From: Tetramitus jugosus
Lineage: Eukaryota; Heterolobosea; Eutetramitea; Acrasida; Vahlkampfiidae
Direction of reading: 5' to 3'
DNA length: 64,000 nt
Assembly: GCA_937625935.1 (NCBI GenBank)
Contig: OW569373.1
Span: forward strand, 372,001-436,000
Below are positions 20,140-32,702 of the stretch, piece by piece (within the stretch, counting starts at the first letter, position 1; each line of letters opens with the position of its first letter). The notes beneath the pieces were generated by a model. The model saw nothing but the letters and a program-made list of their open reading frames with translations. It ran no database searches and was not told the origin of the DNA. A program made the translations under genes and the position numbers.

Positions 20140-21879
20140 ATGCAAGCAGAAACAAACAACAGAAGAGTTGATCATGTCCCAACCATGGTAAATCAAAGAA
20201 ACACTGTTCTTGTTTCAGTCAACGACTACCTCCCATTGGACATTGATGACGAATTGCCGGAGGAACTCTTGACGAATTTTACGCCGCAACTTTACAAACT
20301 CAATATTTCCGCCTGTCACGTCAACTACAATCTTTGCGCGTCAACTAAAAAAATTTTAATCTACGGAAATGAGCTGAATGGCGGTGGAGCGAGCAGAAAA
20401 TTTGAAACTACTGAAAATACCACGAATGCTCCGATCGAAACGACACCCGTGCGCAAAGTGATTTTTCCTGATGAAATTAATCATGTTCGGAGTTGCTCCG
20501 CACCAGGTTTACAACAAGAGAGTGTCGCTATCGTCGGCGATTCTGGTGTCGTCGCGCTCATTCTCGTAGATGACCAAACGGGCAATGCTCGCTGTTTTCA
20601 TTTTACCATGCCTCAAGTGGAATCAGCTTGGAGCGTTTGCTACAATGAACATTTCCTCGTGTGCGGCAGCAACAGTCATCGCTTGACGGTTTGGCCCATA
20701 CAAAAAACTGATTTTTCCTCTAGTCTCGCGCCAGCAGCTTCGACGGATGAAAGCTTTACATCAGTGAACGTCGCCTATGGACACATGACAGAGACAAACA
20801 AACTTGCGTTCGAGCTACCAGGACATGATCACAACGTTCCTTGCATCGATATGCATCCAACCAAAAATCTTGTTGCTTCCGTGTCCATTGACGGTTCCGT
20901 AAAGATTTGGCGCCTTTCTCCTGATCAATCCCATTGTGCCTGTCTCAATCAATGGAGAGTACCTCATCCATCTGATCCCTCTTCCTCTACCTATACAAGG
21001 AGAACAAGAAACACAGGACGTAATAGAGCTACGAGTAATCAAGATAGTCCTACAAGACAAGAAACGCGCCAAAATGCCCAACTACAGCAAGCTGATGAAG
21101 AAACTGCCAATGGGCAACAAGATCTTGGCGATGATGATGATGATGACAACTTGGATGAAAGAGAATGGGCTTGGTCTGTTCGGTGGTACCCCAATTCTCT
21201 CTCCAATAGCAAGTTTATTGCCAATGATGAACAATTCAAGAATCATTCATTGTTTGTTCATCGAGATTCACATGAGAGATTGAAGTTGATGGCTAACATG
21301 CAGTTGGAAGAGGGTTCTCTTATGGAATCTACCACCACAGAAGAAAGTCCTAATCTTGGTGATAATAACAGTAATGTTGATGAGAGACCTGATTCTGATG
21401 ATTTGCTTGTCATTGGAACAAAGCATCATGTGTATCTGTTGAATGCAAGCACTTTTGAGCTCCTGAGCTGGTTCTTTTTCTGCCCAAAGCGGCTTTCCAT
21501 GTACTTGCCTCATTCTCTCTTGTCCAGTTTTAGTCGATTGAGTCTATTGGAGGTCATTCCTGAATTTTCATGCATTTTGGTCGCTTCTCAGACTGACAAG
21601 AAAATCTTGTTGGTTCGAGTGTTGCGTCACATGTGCCCTCGAGAGCAAAAGATGAAGTACTGCATGAAACCGGAGGCTGTATTGCCAAATGGAGAGTCAA
21701 AGACAGGAGGAGATTCCAACTATCCGATTGGTTCATTCAGTACGCAGATTCTTCCGAATCGTGATGGATTCCTAGTACGGATACTGTTCTTGGATAAGTC
21801 GTGTCGCATAGTCGTTGTGAAGAGTGGTTTTACTAATCTGATGGATCCTTGCTTCCAAGTTTCCGAAGTTATGATATGA
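20140..21879 (+). CDS. WD-repeat protein, possibly CRT10-like
   Basis: 579 residues without evident introns. WD-type blades include HFLVCGSNSHRLTVWPI (about 175-190) and LPGHDHNVPCIDMHPTKN followed by SIDGSVKIWRL (about 225-258). An acidic insert and WAWSVRWYP follow, then DDLLVIGTKHHVYLLNASTFELL. A large Gln/Asp-rich insertion separates blades. The arrangement of a GHDHN blade, a W-A-x-x-V-R-W motif and a terminal blade that reads out a value resembles fungal CRT10 proteins, which regulate ribonucleotide reductase genes, but this is a weak recognition and a generic WD scaffold is equally possible. Two start codons are plausible (20140 and 20187). The stop lies 37 bp from the stop of the convergent histidine kinase gene. 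Confidence 0.7.
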   Translation: MQAETNNRRVDHVPTMVNQRNTVLVSVNDYLPLDIDDELPEELLTNFTPQLYKLNISACHVNYNLCASTKKILIYGNELNGGGASRKFETTENTTNAPIETTPVRKVIFPDEINHVRSCSAPGLQQESVAIVGDSGVVALILVDDQTGNARCFHFTMPQVESAWSVCYNEHFLVCGSNSHRLTVWPIQKTDFSSSLAPAASTDESFTSVNVAYGHMTETNKLAFELPGHDHNVPCIDMHPTKNLVASVSIDGSVKIWRLSPDQSHCACLNQWRVPHPSDPSSSTYTRRTRNTGRNRATSNQDSPTRQETRQNAQLQQADEETANGQQDLGDDDDDDNLDEREWAWSVRWYPNSLSNSKFIANDEQFKNHSLFVHRDSHERLKLMANMQLEEGSLMESTTTEESPNLGDNNSNVDERPDSDDLLVIGTKHHVYLLNASTFELLSWFFFCPKRLSMYLPHSLLSSFSRLSLLEVIPEFSCILVASQTDKKILLVRVLRHMCPREQKMKYCMKPEAVLPNGESKTGGDSNYPIGSFSTQILPNRDGFLVRILFLDKSCRIVVVKSGFTNLMDPCFQVSEVMI

Positions 21880-21916
21880 TCTGGCGCCAGTAAATGTTTT
21901 AAGTTTTTTTATTGCT

Positions 21917-24900
21917 TCAATGGTCTTTGATGATGGCACTTTCAGGCTGAGGGCTTGCAACATTGGTTGGACTAGGTGATTTGATAAACTCCTCGAATAC
22001 CTTCTTGAGGGCATCGACGTTGATTGGCTTTGAAATATAGCCATCCATTCCATTTTCGAGACACTTTTCTCTGTAGCCTTGAATGGCGTGAGCTGTCAAT
22101 GCAATGATTGGCGTGTGTCTGTTCATTGGTTTCTCCAACTCTCTAATCTGGGATGTGGCTTCGAAACCACCCATTTCAGGCATTTGAACGTCCATGAGAA
22201 TGAGATCATATTGTTGTTGTCTTGCTGCGGCAACAGCCTCGACACCATTCTGAGCCAATGTCACTCGATAACCAAACTTTGTTTCCAACAGTTTGATGGC
22301 AACCTTTTGATTAATGACGTTGTCTTCAGCAAGCAAAACTTGAACATTGTGTCTTCTTTCAATGAACATATTCGAGTCATGCTCAGACTTCTTTTGTTCC
22401 TGAGGACGGTTATGATTGAATACCTTGAACAGTGCATCCATCAATTCAGATCTACTAATTGGCTTATTCATGAAGTGAGAGATGGATAAATGAGAGTATA
22501 CCTCTACGATGGCTCTGTGAGTTGTCGTGGACAGCATCATGATGATACTTGGCTTCTTGACCGTGTGAGGCAACTTTTTAATTCTCTGAGCCACAGTAAA
22601 ACCGTCAATGTTTGGCATTTGAGCATCCAAGAGCACACAGTCATATGGCTTCTTGTTCTCAATTTGTCTCTCAATCATTGTGACAGCTGCATCACCATCG
22701 TTGACAACATCGGACTGAATCTTCCAATATGTCAATAGTTGTTTCAAGACGTGGCAGCAAGTTGGATTGTCATCCACAATGAGTACTCTTCTGTTGGACA
22801 TGCTGCTCACATCTGGACTATTTTGATTCTTGTCCAGTCCAAACACGGCTGTGAAATAGAAGACGCTTCCCTTGCCTTGTGTGCTTCTTGCCTGCAACTT
22901 ACCCTTCATCAATTCAACGAGTCGAGTAGAGATTGTCAGACCCAAACCTATTATTATTGTAATGAACAGAGATGTTAGAATCATGATGAAGGAACAATAC
23001 ATAAAAAACAGTTATAAGCTTACCTGTACCACCAAACTTTCTCGTAATACTGCCATCGGCTTGTGAGAAGGCTTCGAAAATGACCAAAAGTTTGTCCTCT
23101 GGAATACCAATACCAGTATCGGATACTTCAAAGTACAATTGAACGGATTCAGAGGTAATGGATTCTGTTCTGACCTTGAGAACCACTTCTCCCTGGAATG
23201 TAAACTTGACAGCGTTGCCAATCAAATTGGTAATGACCTGACGCAGACGGATTGGATCACCAATCAGCTTGTCTGGAATGGTTGGATCAATATCGGCAAT
23301 CAGTTCAATATCCTTCTCATCGGCACGTAAGGCAAGTGCCTTGAGTGTATCACCCAGTGTGTCTCTCAATGGGAGTTCAATGTGTTCGATTTCGAGTTTT
23401 CCGGCTTCAATCTTGGAGAAATCGAGAATGTCATTGATAATGGTCATCAGAGCTTGAGAAGAGGAGTGAACAGCCTTTAGATAGTCTCTTGTTTCGCTAC
23501 GCATCTCAGTGTCGAGAGCCAATTCTGTCATACCAATAATACCGTTCATAGGAGTTCTAATTTCGTGAGACATGTTGGCCATAAACTCACTCTTTGCTCT
23601 GTTGGCTTCCGTAGCCAGCGTCTTCTTGATCAACATATCTTTCAATGTGTAAATCATTTCGTTAATGATTGTCTTCAGCGTGTCCATCTCACCATAAGCC
23701 TCAACAGCAATGTATCGAGTAAAATCACCCTTGGTGACAGCAGTGGCCACCTCGGCGATAGCTCTCACCTGACCTGTCAAATTTCGAGCCATCGTGTTCA
23801 CATTATCAGTCAAATCTTTCCAAATTCCATCAACACCCTTGACAACAGCTTGACCACCAAGCTTACCCTCAGTTCCTACTTCGCGAGCCACTCTTGTTAC
23901 TTCTGATGCGAATGAGTTCAATTGAATCACCATCGTGTTAATCGTATTCTTCAATTCCAAGATTTCTCCTTGTACGTTGGCAGTAATCTTCTTGGATAAA
24001 TCACCCTTGGCAACAGCAGTCGTCACCTGTGCAATTTCTCTCACTTGACCGGTCAAATTGGCAGCCATCGTGTTGACATTATCAGTAAGATCTTTCCAGG
24101 TTCCATCAACGCCGGGCACTAAGGCTTGGCCACCCAATTTTCCTTGGGTACCGACTTCGAGAGCCACTCTTGTTACTTCTGAAGCAAAGGAGTTCAATTG
24201 GTCAACCATAGTATTGATGGTGTTCTTCAACTCCAAGATTTCACCCTTAACATCTGCTGTCATAGTCTTGGATAAATCACCTCGAGCTACAGCGGTCGTC
24301 ACTTCAGCAATTTCTCTGACCTGACCCGTCAAATTGGCAGCCATAATATTCACATTGTCCGTCAGATCCTTCCATGTACCGTCAACTCCAGGCACTTGCG
24401 CCTGACCACCCAGTTTTCCTTGAGTACCGACTTCGAGAGCCACTCTCGTTACTTCATTGGCGAATGAATTCAACTGATCCACCATCGTGTTAATCGTGTT
24501 CTTCAATTCCAAAATCTCACCCTTCACGTCCGCAGTCATCTTCTTTGATAAATCACCACGAGCAACAGCAGTTGTAACCTCAGCAATGGCACGCACTTGG
24601 CCCGTCAAATTGGCAGCCATAGTGTTCACATTATCCGTCAAATCCTTCCAAGTTCCACCAACACCAGCAACCTGGGCTTGACCACCCAGTTTACCCTCAG
24701 TACCGACTTCTCTGGCCACTCTTGTCACTTCACTCGCAAAGGAGTTCAATTGATCAACCATGATATTGATAGTGTTCTTAAGTTCGAGAATTTCACCCTT
24801 GACATCAGCCGTAATCTTCTTTGACAAGTCACCCTTGGCGACAGCGGTAGTGACTTGAGCAATTTCTCTGACTTGGCCTGTCAAGTTAGCAGCCATAATG

Positions 24901-27900
24901 TTCACATTATCGGTCAAATCCTTCCAGGTACCGTCAACACCAGGCACCAAGGCTTGACCTCCAAGTTTACCTTGAGTACCGACTTCAAGAGCCACTCTCG
25001 TTACTTCTGAGGCAAAGGAATTCAATTGGTCAACCATAGTATTGATGGTGTTCTTCAACTCCAAGATTTCACCCTTAACATCTGCTGTCATAGTCTTGGA
25101 TAAATCACCTCGAGCTACAGCAGTCGTCACTTCAGCAATTTCTCTGACCTGTCCTGTAAGATTGGCAGCCATAATATTCACATTGTCCGTCAGATCTTTC
25201 CAGGTTCCGTCGACTCCAGGCACTTGCGCCTGACCTCCCAGTTTTCCTTGGGTACCCACTTCAAGAGCAACACGAGTTACTTCATTAGCGAAGGAATTAA
25301 GTTGATCAACCATCGTATTAATGGTATTCTTCAGTTCTAGAATTTCACCCTTGACATCTGCAGTCATTTTCTTCGATAAGTCACCACTGGCAACAGCTGT
25401 GGTCACTTCGGCAATGGCTCTGACTTGGCCTGTCAAATTGGCAGCCATCGTGTTTACGTTATCAGTCAAGTCTTTCCAAATTCCATCAACGCCCTTCACA
25501 TGGGCCTGTCCACCTAAGACACCTTCAGTTCCGACTTCCCTGGCAACTCTTGTTACTTCAGAAGCGAAAGAGTTCAACTGATCCACCATCGTATTTATGG
25601 TATTCTTCAACTCCAAGATTTCTCCTTGTACGTTGGCAGTAATCTTCTTGGATAAATCACCCTTGGCAACAGCAGTCGTCACCTGTGCAATTTCTCTCAC
25701 TTGTCCCGTTAAATTAGCAGCCATGATATTGACATTATCAGTCAGATCTTTCCATGTGCCGTCAACGCCAGGCACCAAAGCTTGGCCACCCAGTTTTCCT
25801 TGGGTACCGACTTCGAGAGCCACTCTTGTTACTTCTGAGGCAAAGGAATTCAATTGGTCAACCATCGTATTGATAGTATTCTTCAATTCAAGAATCTCAC
25901 CCTTAACATCTGCTGTCATAGTCTTGGACAAATCACCTCTGGCGACTGCAGTGGTTACCTCAGCAATTTCTCTCACCTGGCCAGTCAAGTTAGCAGCCAT
26001 GATATTGACATTATCAGTCAGATCTTTCCAGGTACCGTCAACACCAGGCACCAAGGCTTGACCTCCAAGCTTACCTTGAGTACCGACTTCAAGTGCAACT
26101 CTGGTTACTTCAGATGCAAAGGAATTCAATTGGTCAACCATAGTGTTGATGGTGTTCTTCAACTCCAAGATTTCACCCTTAACATCTGCTGTCATAGTCT
26201 TGGACAAATCACCTCTGGCGACTGCAGTGGTTACCTCAGCAATTTCTCTCACCTGGCCAGTCAAGTTAGCAGCCATGATATTGACATTATCAGTCAGATC
26301 TTTCCAAGTTCCATCGACTCCAGGCACTTGAGCTTGGCCTCCAAGCTTACCTTGAGTACCGACTTCGAGAGCCACTCTCGTTACTTCGGATGCAAAGGAA
26401 TTCAATTGATCCACCATCGTATTGATAGTGTTCTTTAGTTCTAGGATTTCGCCCTTGGCATCCGCCTTCATCTTCTTGGATAAATCGCCTCGAGCAACAG
26501 CCGTGGTAACTTCGGCAATGGCTCTCACCTGGCCCGTCAGATTGGCAGCCATAGTATTTACATTGTCCGTTAAATCTTTCCAGGTACCGGCCACACCCCG
26601 CACCTCTGCTTGGCCACCGAGTTTACCCTCCGTACCTACTTCTCCGGCCACTCTCGTTACTTCTGAAGCAAATATATTCAATTGATCCACCATGTTATTG
26701 ATCGTGTTCTTGAGTTCTCGAATTTCACCTTTGACATCCACTGAAATCTTCTTGGATAAGTCACCACCAGCCACAGCTGTGGTGACTTCCGCAATGGCAC
26801 GCACTTGACTTGTCAAATTAGCAGCCATAATATTTACATTGTCTGTGAGATCCTTCCAAGTACCAGCTACATCCCGGACTTGTGCTTGACCACCAAGTTT
26901 ACCCTCAGTACCGACTTCACGAGCCACTCTTGTTACTTCAGATGCAAATCTGTTCAATTGATCAACCATAGTATTGATGGTACTCTTTAACTCTAAAATT
27001 TCTCCTTTGGCATCAGCTGTCATCTTCTTTGACAAGTCACCCTTGGCAACAGCTGTAGTAACTTCTGCGATAGCTCGGACCTGGCCAGTCAAATTAGCAG
27101 CCATAGTATTTACGTTGTCAGTAAGATCTTTCCAAGTACCGGCAACACCTGGCACTTGAGCTTGACCACCAAGCTTACCTTCTGTTCCTACTTCACCAGC
27201 AACACGAGTGACTTCAGAAGCGAATGAATTCAATTGATCAACCATAGTGTTGATGGTGTTCTTCAATTCCAAGATTTCACCCTTAACATCCACGGCAATC
27301 TTCTTGGACAAATCACCACGAGCAACAGCAGTCGTCACTTCAGCAATGGCTCTCACCTGACTTGTAAGATTAGCAGCCATAGTGTTGACATTGTCAGTGA
27401 GATCAGCCCAAATACCACCAACACCGTCTACCAGAGCTTGACCTCCGAGCTTACCTTCAGTACCGACTTCTCTGGCCACTCTTGTCACTTCACTCGCAAA
27501 GGAGTTCAATTGATCAACCATGATATTAATGGTGTTCTTCAATTCAAGAATTTCTCCTTTGGCATCTGCTTGCATGGTTCTGGATAAATCTCCTCTGGCA
27601 ACAGCTGTGGTCACTTCAGCGATAGCTCTGACTTGGCCTGTCAAATTGGCAGCCATAATGTTTACATTGTCAGTCAAGTCTTTCCAGGTACCGTCTACAC
27701 CCTTCACATGGGCTTGACCGCCAAGTTTTCCTTCAGTTCCGACTTCCCTGGCAACTCTTGTTACTTCAGAAGCGAAAGAGTTCAACTGATCCACCATCGT
27801 ATTTATGGTATTCTTCAACTCCAAGATTTCTCCTTGGACGTTAGCTGTAATTTTCTTTGACAAGTCACCCTTGGCAACAGCAGTCGTCACTTGAGCAATT

Positions 27901-30900
27901 TCTCTGACTTGACCTGTCAAATTGGCAGCCATAATGTTCACATTGTCTGTCAAATCTTTCCAAGTTCCATCAACACCAGGAACTAAGGCTTGACCTCCAA
28001 GTTTACCTTGGGTACCGACTTCGAGAGCCACTCTTGTTACTTCAGAAGCGAATGAATTCAACTGATCCACCATCGTGTTGATGGTATTCTTAAGTTCGAG
28101 AATCTCGCCCTTGACATCTGCAGTCATTTTCTTCGATAAGTCACCACGAGCAACAGCAGTTGTAACCTCAGCAATGGCACGCACTTGGCCCGTCAAATTG
28201 GCAGCCATAGTGTTCACATTGTCCGTCAGATCTTTCCAGGTACCAGCAACTCCAGGCACTTGAGCTTGACCTCCGAGCTTACCTTCAGTTCCTACTTCTC
28301 TGGCCACTCTCGTGACTTCACTGGCAAAGGAATTCAGCTGATCCACCATCGTATTGATCGTGTTCTTCAATTCAAGAATTTCTCCTTGAACATTTGCAGT
28401 AATCTTCTTGGATAAATCACCCTTGGCGACTGCAGTGGTCACTTGTGCAATTTCTCTCACTTGACCGGTCAAATTGGCAGCCATGATATTGACATTATCA
28501 GTCAGATCTTTCCATGTGCCGTCAACGCCAGGCACCAAAGCTTGGCCACCCAGTTTTCCTTGGGTACCGACTTCGAGAGCCACTCTTGTTACTTCTGAAG
28601 CAAAGGAGTTCAATTGGTCAACCATAGTATTGATGGTGTTCTTCAACTCCAAGATTTCACCCTTCACGTCGGCTGTCATGGTCTTGGACAAGTCACCTCT
28701 GGCAACCGCAGTGGTCACTTCAGCGATTTCTCTGACCTGACCCGTCAAATTGGCAGCCATGACGTTGACGTTGTCCGTGAGATCCTTCCAAGTGCCATCA
28801 ACTCCAGGCACCAAAGCTTGTCCACCCAATTTACCTTGGGTACCGACTTCAAGCGCAACTCTGGTTACTTCAGATGCAAAGGAATTCAACTGATCCACCA
28901 TCGTGTTAATAGTGCTCTTCAGCTCTAGAATCTCACCCTTCACGTCCGCAGTCATCTTCTTTGACAAATCACCACGAGCAACAGCAGTAGTCACCTCTGC
29001 AATGGCTCTGACTTGACCTGTCAAATTAGCAGCCATGGTATTGACGTTATCTGTGAGATCTTTCCAGGTGCCAGCGACTCCAGGAACCCTGGCCTGTCCT
29101 CCCAACTCGCCTTCAGTTCCTACTTCACGAGCCACTCTCGTTACTTCGGATGCGAAGGAATTCAATTGATCCACCATCGTATTAATGGTATTTTTCAATT
29201 CCAAGATTTCTCCCTGTACATCAGCGGTAATCTTTTTGGACAAATCACCCTTAGCGACAGCTGTCGTGACTTGAGCAATTTCTCTCACTTGACCTGTTAA
29301 ATTGTCGGCCATAGTATTGACATTGTCAGTCAAATCTTTCCAGGTACCAGCGACTCCTCTGACTTGAGCTTGACCACCCAACTTTCCTTGGGTACCGACT
29401 TCTAGAGCCACTCTCGTAACTTCAGCTGCAAAAGTACCCAACTGAGCAACCATCGTGTTAATGGTATTCTTTAACTCAAGAATTTCACCCTTAGCGTCGA
29501 CAGCAATCATCATAGATAAGTCACCTCGAGCCACAGCAGTGGTCACAGCAGCAATAGCTCTCACCTGTCCAGTCAGGTTGGCAGCCATGGTGTTCACATT
29601 GTCCGTCAAGTCTTTCCAAGTACCTGCAACATCTCTGACTTGGGCTTGACCACCCAACTTTCCTTCAGTACCGACTTCACGAGCCACTCTTGTTACTTCA
29701 GATGCAAATCTGTTCAATTGATCAACCATAGTATTGATGGTACTCTTCAATTCGAGAATTTCTCCCTTGGCATCAGCTGTCATCTTCTTGGATAAATCAC
29801 CCTTGGCGACAGCAGTAGTAACCTGGGCAATAGCTCTGACCTGACCTGTTAGGTTTGCAGCCATGGTGTTCACATTATCAGTGAGCTCCTTCCAAGTGCC
29901 GGCAACACCTGGCACTTGAGCTTGACCACCCAGTTTTCCTTCTGTTCCTACTTCACCAGCAACACGAGTGACTTCACTGGCAAAGGAATTCAACTGATCA
30001 ACCATAGTGTTGATGGTGTTCTTCAATTCCAAGATTTCACCCTTAACATCCACGGCAATCTTCTTGGACAAATCACCACGAGCAACAGCAGTCGTCACTT
30101 CAGCAATGGCTCTCACCTGACCTGTCAAGTTAGCAGCCATGGTGTTGACATTATCGGTCAGATCCTTCCATGTACCACCAACACCATCAACCAGAGCTTG
30201 ACCTCCGAGCTTACCTTCAGTACCGACTTCTCTGGCCACTCTTGTCACTTCACTCGCAAAGGAGTTCAATTGATCAACCATGATATTAATGGTGTTCTTC
30301 AGTTCAAGAATTTCTCCCTTGACATCTGCTGTAATCTTCTTGGACAGATCGCCCTTAGCAACAGCAGTCGTAACTTGAGCGATTTCTCTGACTTGGCCGG
30401 TCAAATTAGCAGCCATAATGTTTACGTTGTCTGTAAGATCTTTCCAAGTACCGTCGACACCAGGCACTTGGGCTTGACCGCCCAACTTACCCTCGGTACC
30501 GACTTCCAGAGCGACACGACTTACCTCAGAAGCAAAAGAGTTCAATTGGTCAACCATAGTGTTAATAGTGTTCTTGAGTTCTAGAATCTCTCCTTTGACA
30601 TCTGCAGTCATCTTCTTCGATAAGTCACCACTGGCAACAGCTGTGGTCACTTCGGCAATGGCTCTGACTTGGCCTGTCAAATTGGCAGCCATCGTGTTTA
30701 CGTTATCAGTCAAGTCTTTCCAAGTACCGTCGACTCCTGGAACTTGAGCTTGTCCACCAAGCTTTCCTTGGGTGCCTACTTCTCTGGCAACTCTTGTGAC
30801 TTCCGAAGAGAAGGAATTTAGTTGATCAACCATCGTATTAATGGTATTCTTGAGCTCAAGAATTTCTCCTTGGACGTTGGCTGTAATCTTTTTTGACAAG

Positions 30901-32702
30901 TCACCCTTAGCGACAGCCGTAGTGACTTGAGCAATTTCTCTGACCTGACCCGTCAGATTGGCAGCCATGATATTGACATTGTCCGTCAAATCTTTCCATG
31001 TGCCATCCACACCAGGCACTAAAGCCTGACCTCCCAGTTTTCCTTGAGTACCCACTTCAAGAGCCACTCTTGTTACTTCGGAGGCGAAGGAATTCAATTG
31101 GTCAACCATTGTATTAATGGTATTCTTGAGCTCCAAGATCTCACCTTTCACGTCCGCAGTCATTGTCTTTGACAAGTCACCTCGAGCAACAGCAGTCGTC
31201 ACTTCAGCAATAGCACGCACTTGGCCTGTCAAATTGGCAGCCATCGTGTTGACATTGTCCGTCAAATCTTTCCAGGTACCGTCAACATCCTTGACATGAG
31301 CTTGACCACCCAGTTTTCCTTCTGTGCCGACTTCTCTGGCCACTCTCGTGACCTCACTTGCAAAGGAATTCAGTTGATCCACCATCGTATTGATCGTGTT
31401 CTTTAGTTCTAGGATTTCACCCTGCACATTTGCAGTAATCTTCTTTGACAAATCACCCTTGGCAACAGCAGTCGTCACCTGTGCAATTTCTCTCACTTGT
31501 CCCGTTAAATTAGCAGCCATGATATTGACATTGTCTGTTAGGTCCTTCCATGTACCAGCTACTCCCGGAACTTGAGCTTGACCTCCTAGTTTACCATATG
31601 TGCCCACTTCGAGAGCGACACGAGTGACTTCATTTGCAAAGGAATTGAGTTGATCCACCATGATATTAATAGTGTTCTTAAACTCTAATATTTCTCCATT
31701 GGCCTCCGCAGTCATCTTCTTTGAAAGATCACCTTCAGCAACAGCGGTCGTCACTTCTGCGACAGCACGCACTTGTTGCGTCACTGTAGAAACCATTGTG
31801 TTCACATTGATTGTCAAATCCTTCCATGCACCGTCCATTTGTTCGGGACATGCCTGTATTCCGAGTCGTCCCTCCTTGACCACTGCACAAACGACATCAG
31901 TAATCTCAACAATGAACCGATTGAGCTTATCCATCAGTGAACTTACACTATTATTGATTCTCTTGTATTCACCCTTGAGTTCCATATCATCATCATCACT
32001 ACTACACAGTGATGATGATGATGATTCTCCATCACTTTCATCATCTGATTCTCGTTGTTGTTGTTGATTCTTTTGTTGTCTCTGCTTCTTCTTGTTCAAA
32101 TTGAGATTGTGAGACAAATTACCGAGACCTACTTGATCAATCACAGACACAATCTCAGTAATGGGATTCGTAATGGAATCAAGTGCGCTATTGAATGAAT
32201 CGATACAGTGATACCAACAATTATGATGGGTAGTGTTGTCTTCTTCTTCTTCTTCTGATGACGGTGATGATGACGATGGTGATGATGGTGATGATGGTGA
32301 TGATAATGGTGATGTTGACCTCTGCTTTGCTCTCTCATAAAATAATCCTTCGTTGCCAATGCAGTCTCTCACACGATCAAACTCTTGAATCATCTCTGTT
32401 CGGTTCAATACCATGGCATTCATCTCGTAAGCCAACTCTAGGTCAATTCCAGTCAATTGAGTGGTTGAGAAGAGGCATGATGGATCATTACCTGTATTGT
32501 ATCTATGAAGAGCGTCGAGTATGACTTCCTTGTTCATGTCGTCAATGTGTATCGTTTCCGTAGCTATAGTTGATGATGATGATGTTGTTGTTGTATTGCT
32601 GTTCGTGGTGGTTGTTGTTGTTTGGTCAATCGTCGTTGATGTTGTAGTTGTTGTTGTATCATCGCTTGTGGATGTTGTGGTAATGGTCGTTTTTTTGGCC
32701 AT
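21917..32702 (-). CDS. Giant cytosolic hybrid histidine kinase with about 60 HAMP modules
   Basis: Two exons, 23024-32702 and 21917-22947. The 76-nt intron (22948-23023; GTAAGC...AATAATAG) splits the ATP-binding G2 box and splicing restores GGTG-LGLT. The product is about 3569 residues. An N-terminal Thr/Ser-rich segment with no signal peptide or membrane span leads, through a first HAMP-like segment, into 29 double-HAMP units (residues about 318-2985) and a final HAMP. The transmitter has HisKA with [14 protein letters not shown] (phospho-acceptor His about 3060) and a HATPase with [16 protein letters not shown] and [10 protein letters not shown]. Two receivers follow. The first has VDDN, LLDAQMP and NKP; the second has AEDN, LMDVQMP, LTAHA and SKP. 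All core catalytic residues are present. The layout matches group III (Nik1/Os-1-type) fungal osmosensing kinases, which carry about five such repeats, so this one is enormously expanded. Osmotic or stress sensing is inferred from that family. Confidence 0.93.
23748..31751 (-). repeat. 29 tandem 276-bp double-HAMP units
   Basis: Starting from the TTAV codons at 31751, the array contains 29 units of exactly 276 bp (92 residues); the next, degenerate HAMP begins at 23747, so no net indel has accumulated over 8004 bp. Each unit carries two HAMP modules: TTAVAxGDLSKK...[11 protein letters not shown]...DQLNSFASE and [17 protein letters not shown]...[11 protein letters not shown]...NLTGQVR. Units fall into recurrent subtypes: those ending REIAQV are usually followed by [12 protein letters not shown], and those ending RAIAEV by [12 protein letters not shown]. 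Units 6-8 and 16-18 share the rare variants [14 protein letters not shown] and AGEVGTEG. Confidence 0.95.

Noticed and set aside
20815-21283. Alternative frames inside the WD-repeat gene, including a 115-codon plus-strand frame
   Set aside because: No domain content, and they overlap the frame with GHDHN and VKIWRL blades.
22914-23023. Histidine kinase ending shortly after the GGTGK codons
   Set aside because: This is read-through into an intron; splicing restores GGTGLGLT and the two receiver domains.
23748-31751. CRISPR-like regular repetition
   Set aside because: The whole 276-bp unit is repeated and encodes HAMP domains; there are no unique spacers.
23565-32067. Many long plus-strand open frames antisense to the HAMP array (for example 25854-26438)
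   Set aside because: They recur with the 276-bp repeat period and show repeat-derived, low-complexity products; they are reflections of the minus-strand gene.
32258-32359. GATGGT-type microsatellite and His-rich frames
   Set aside because: The tract codes for Ser/Pro and Glu runs in the kinase N terminus; alternative frames are by-products.
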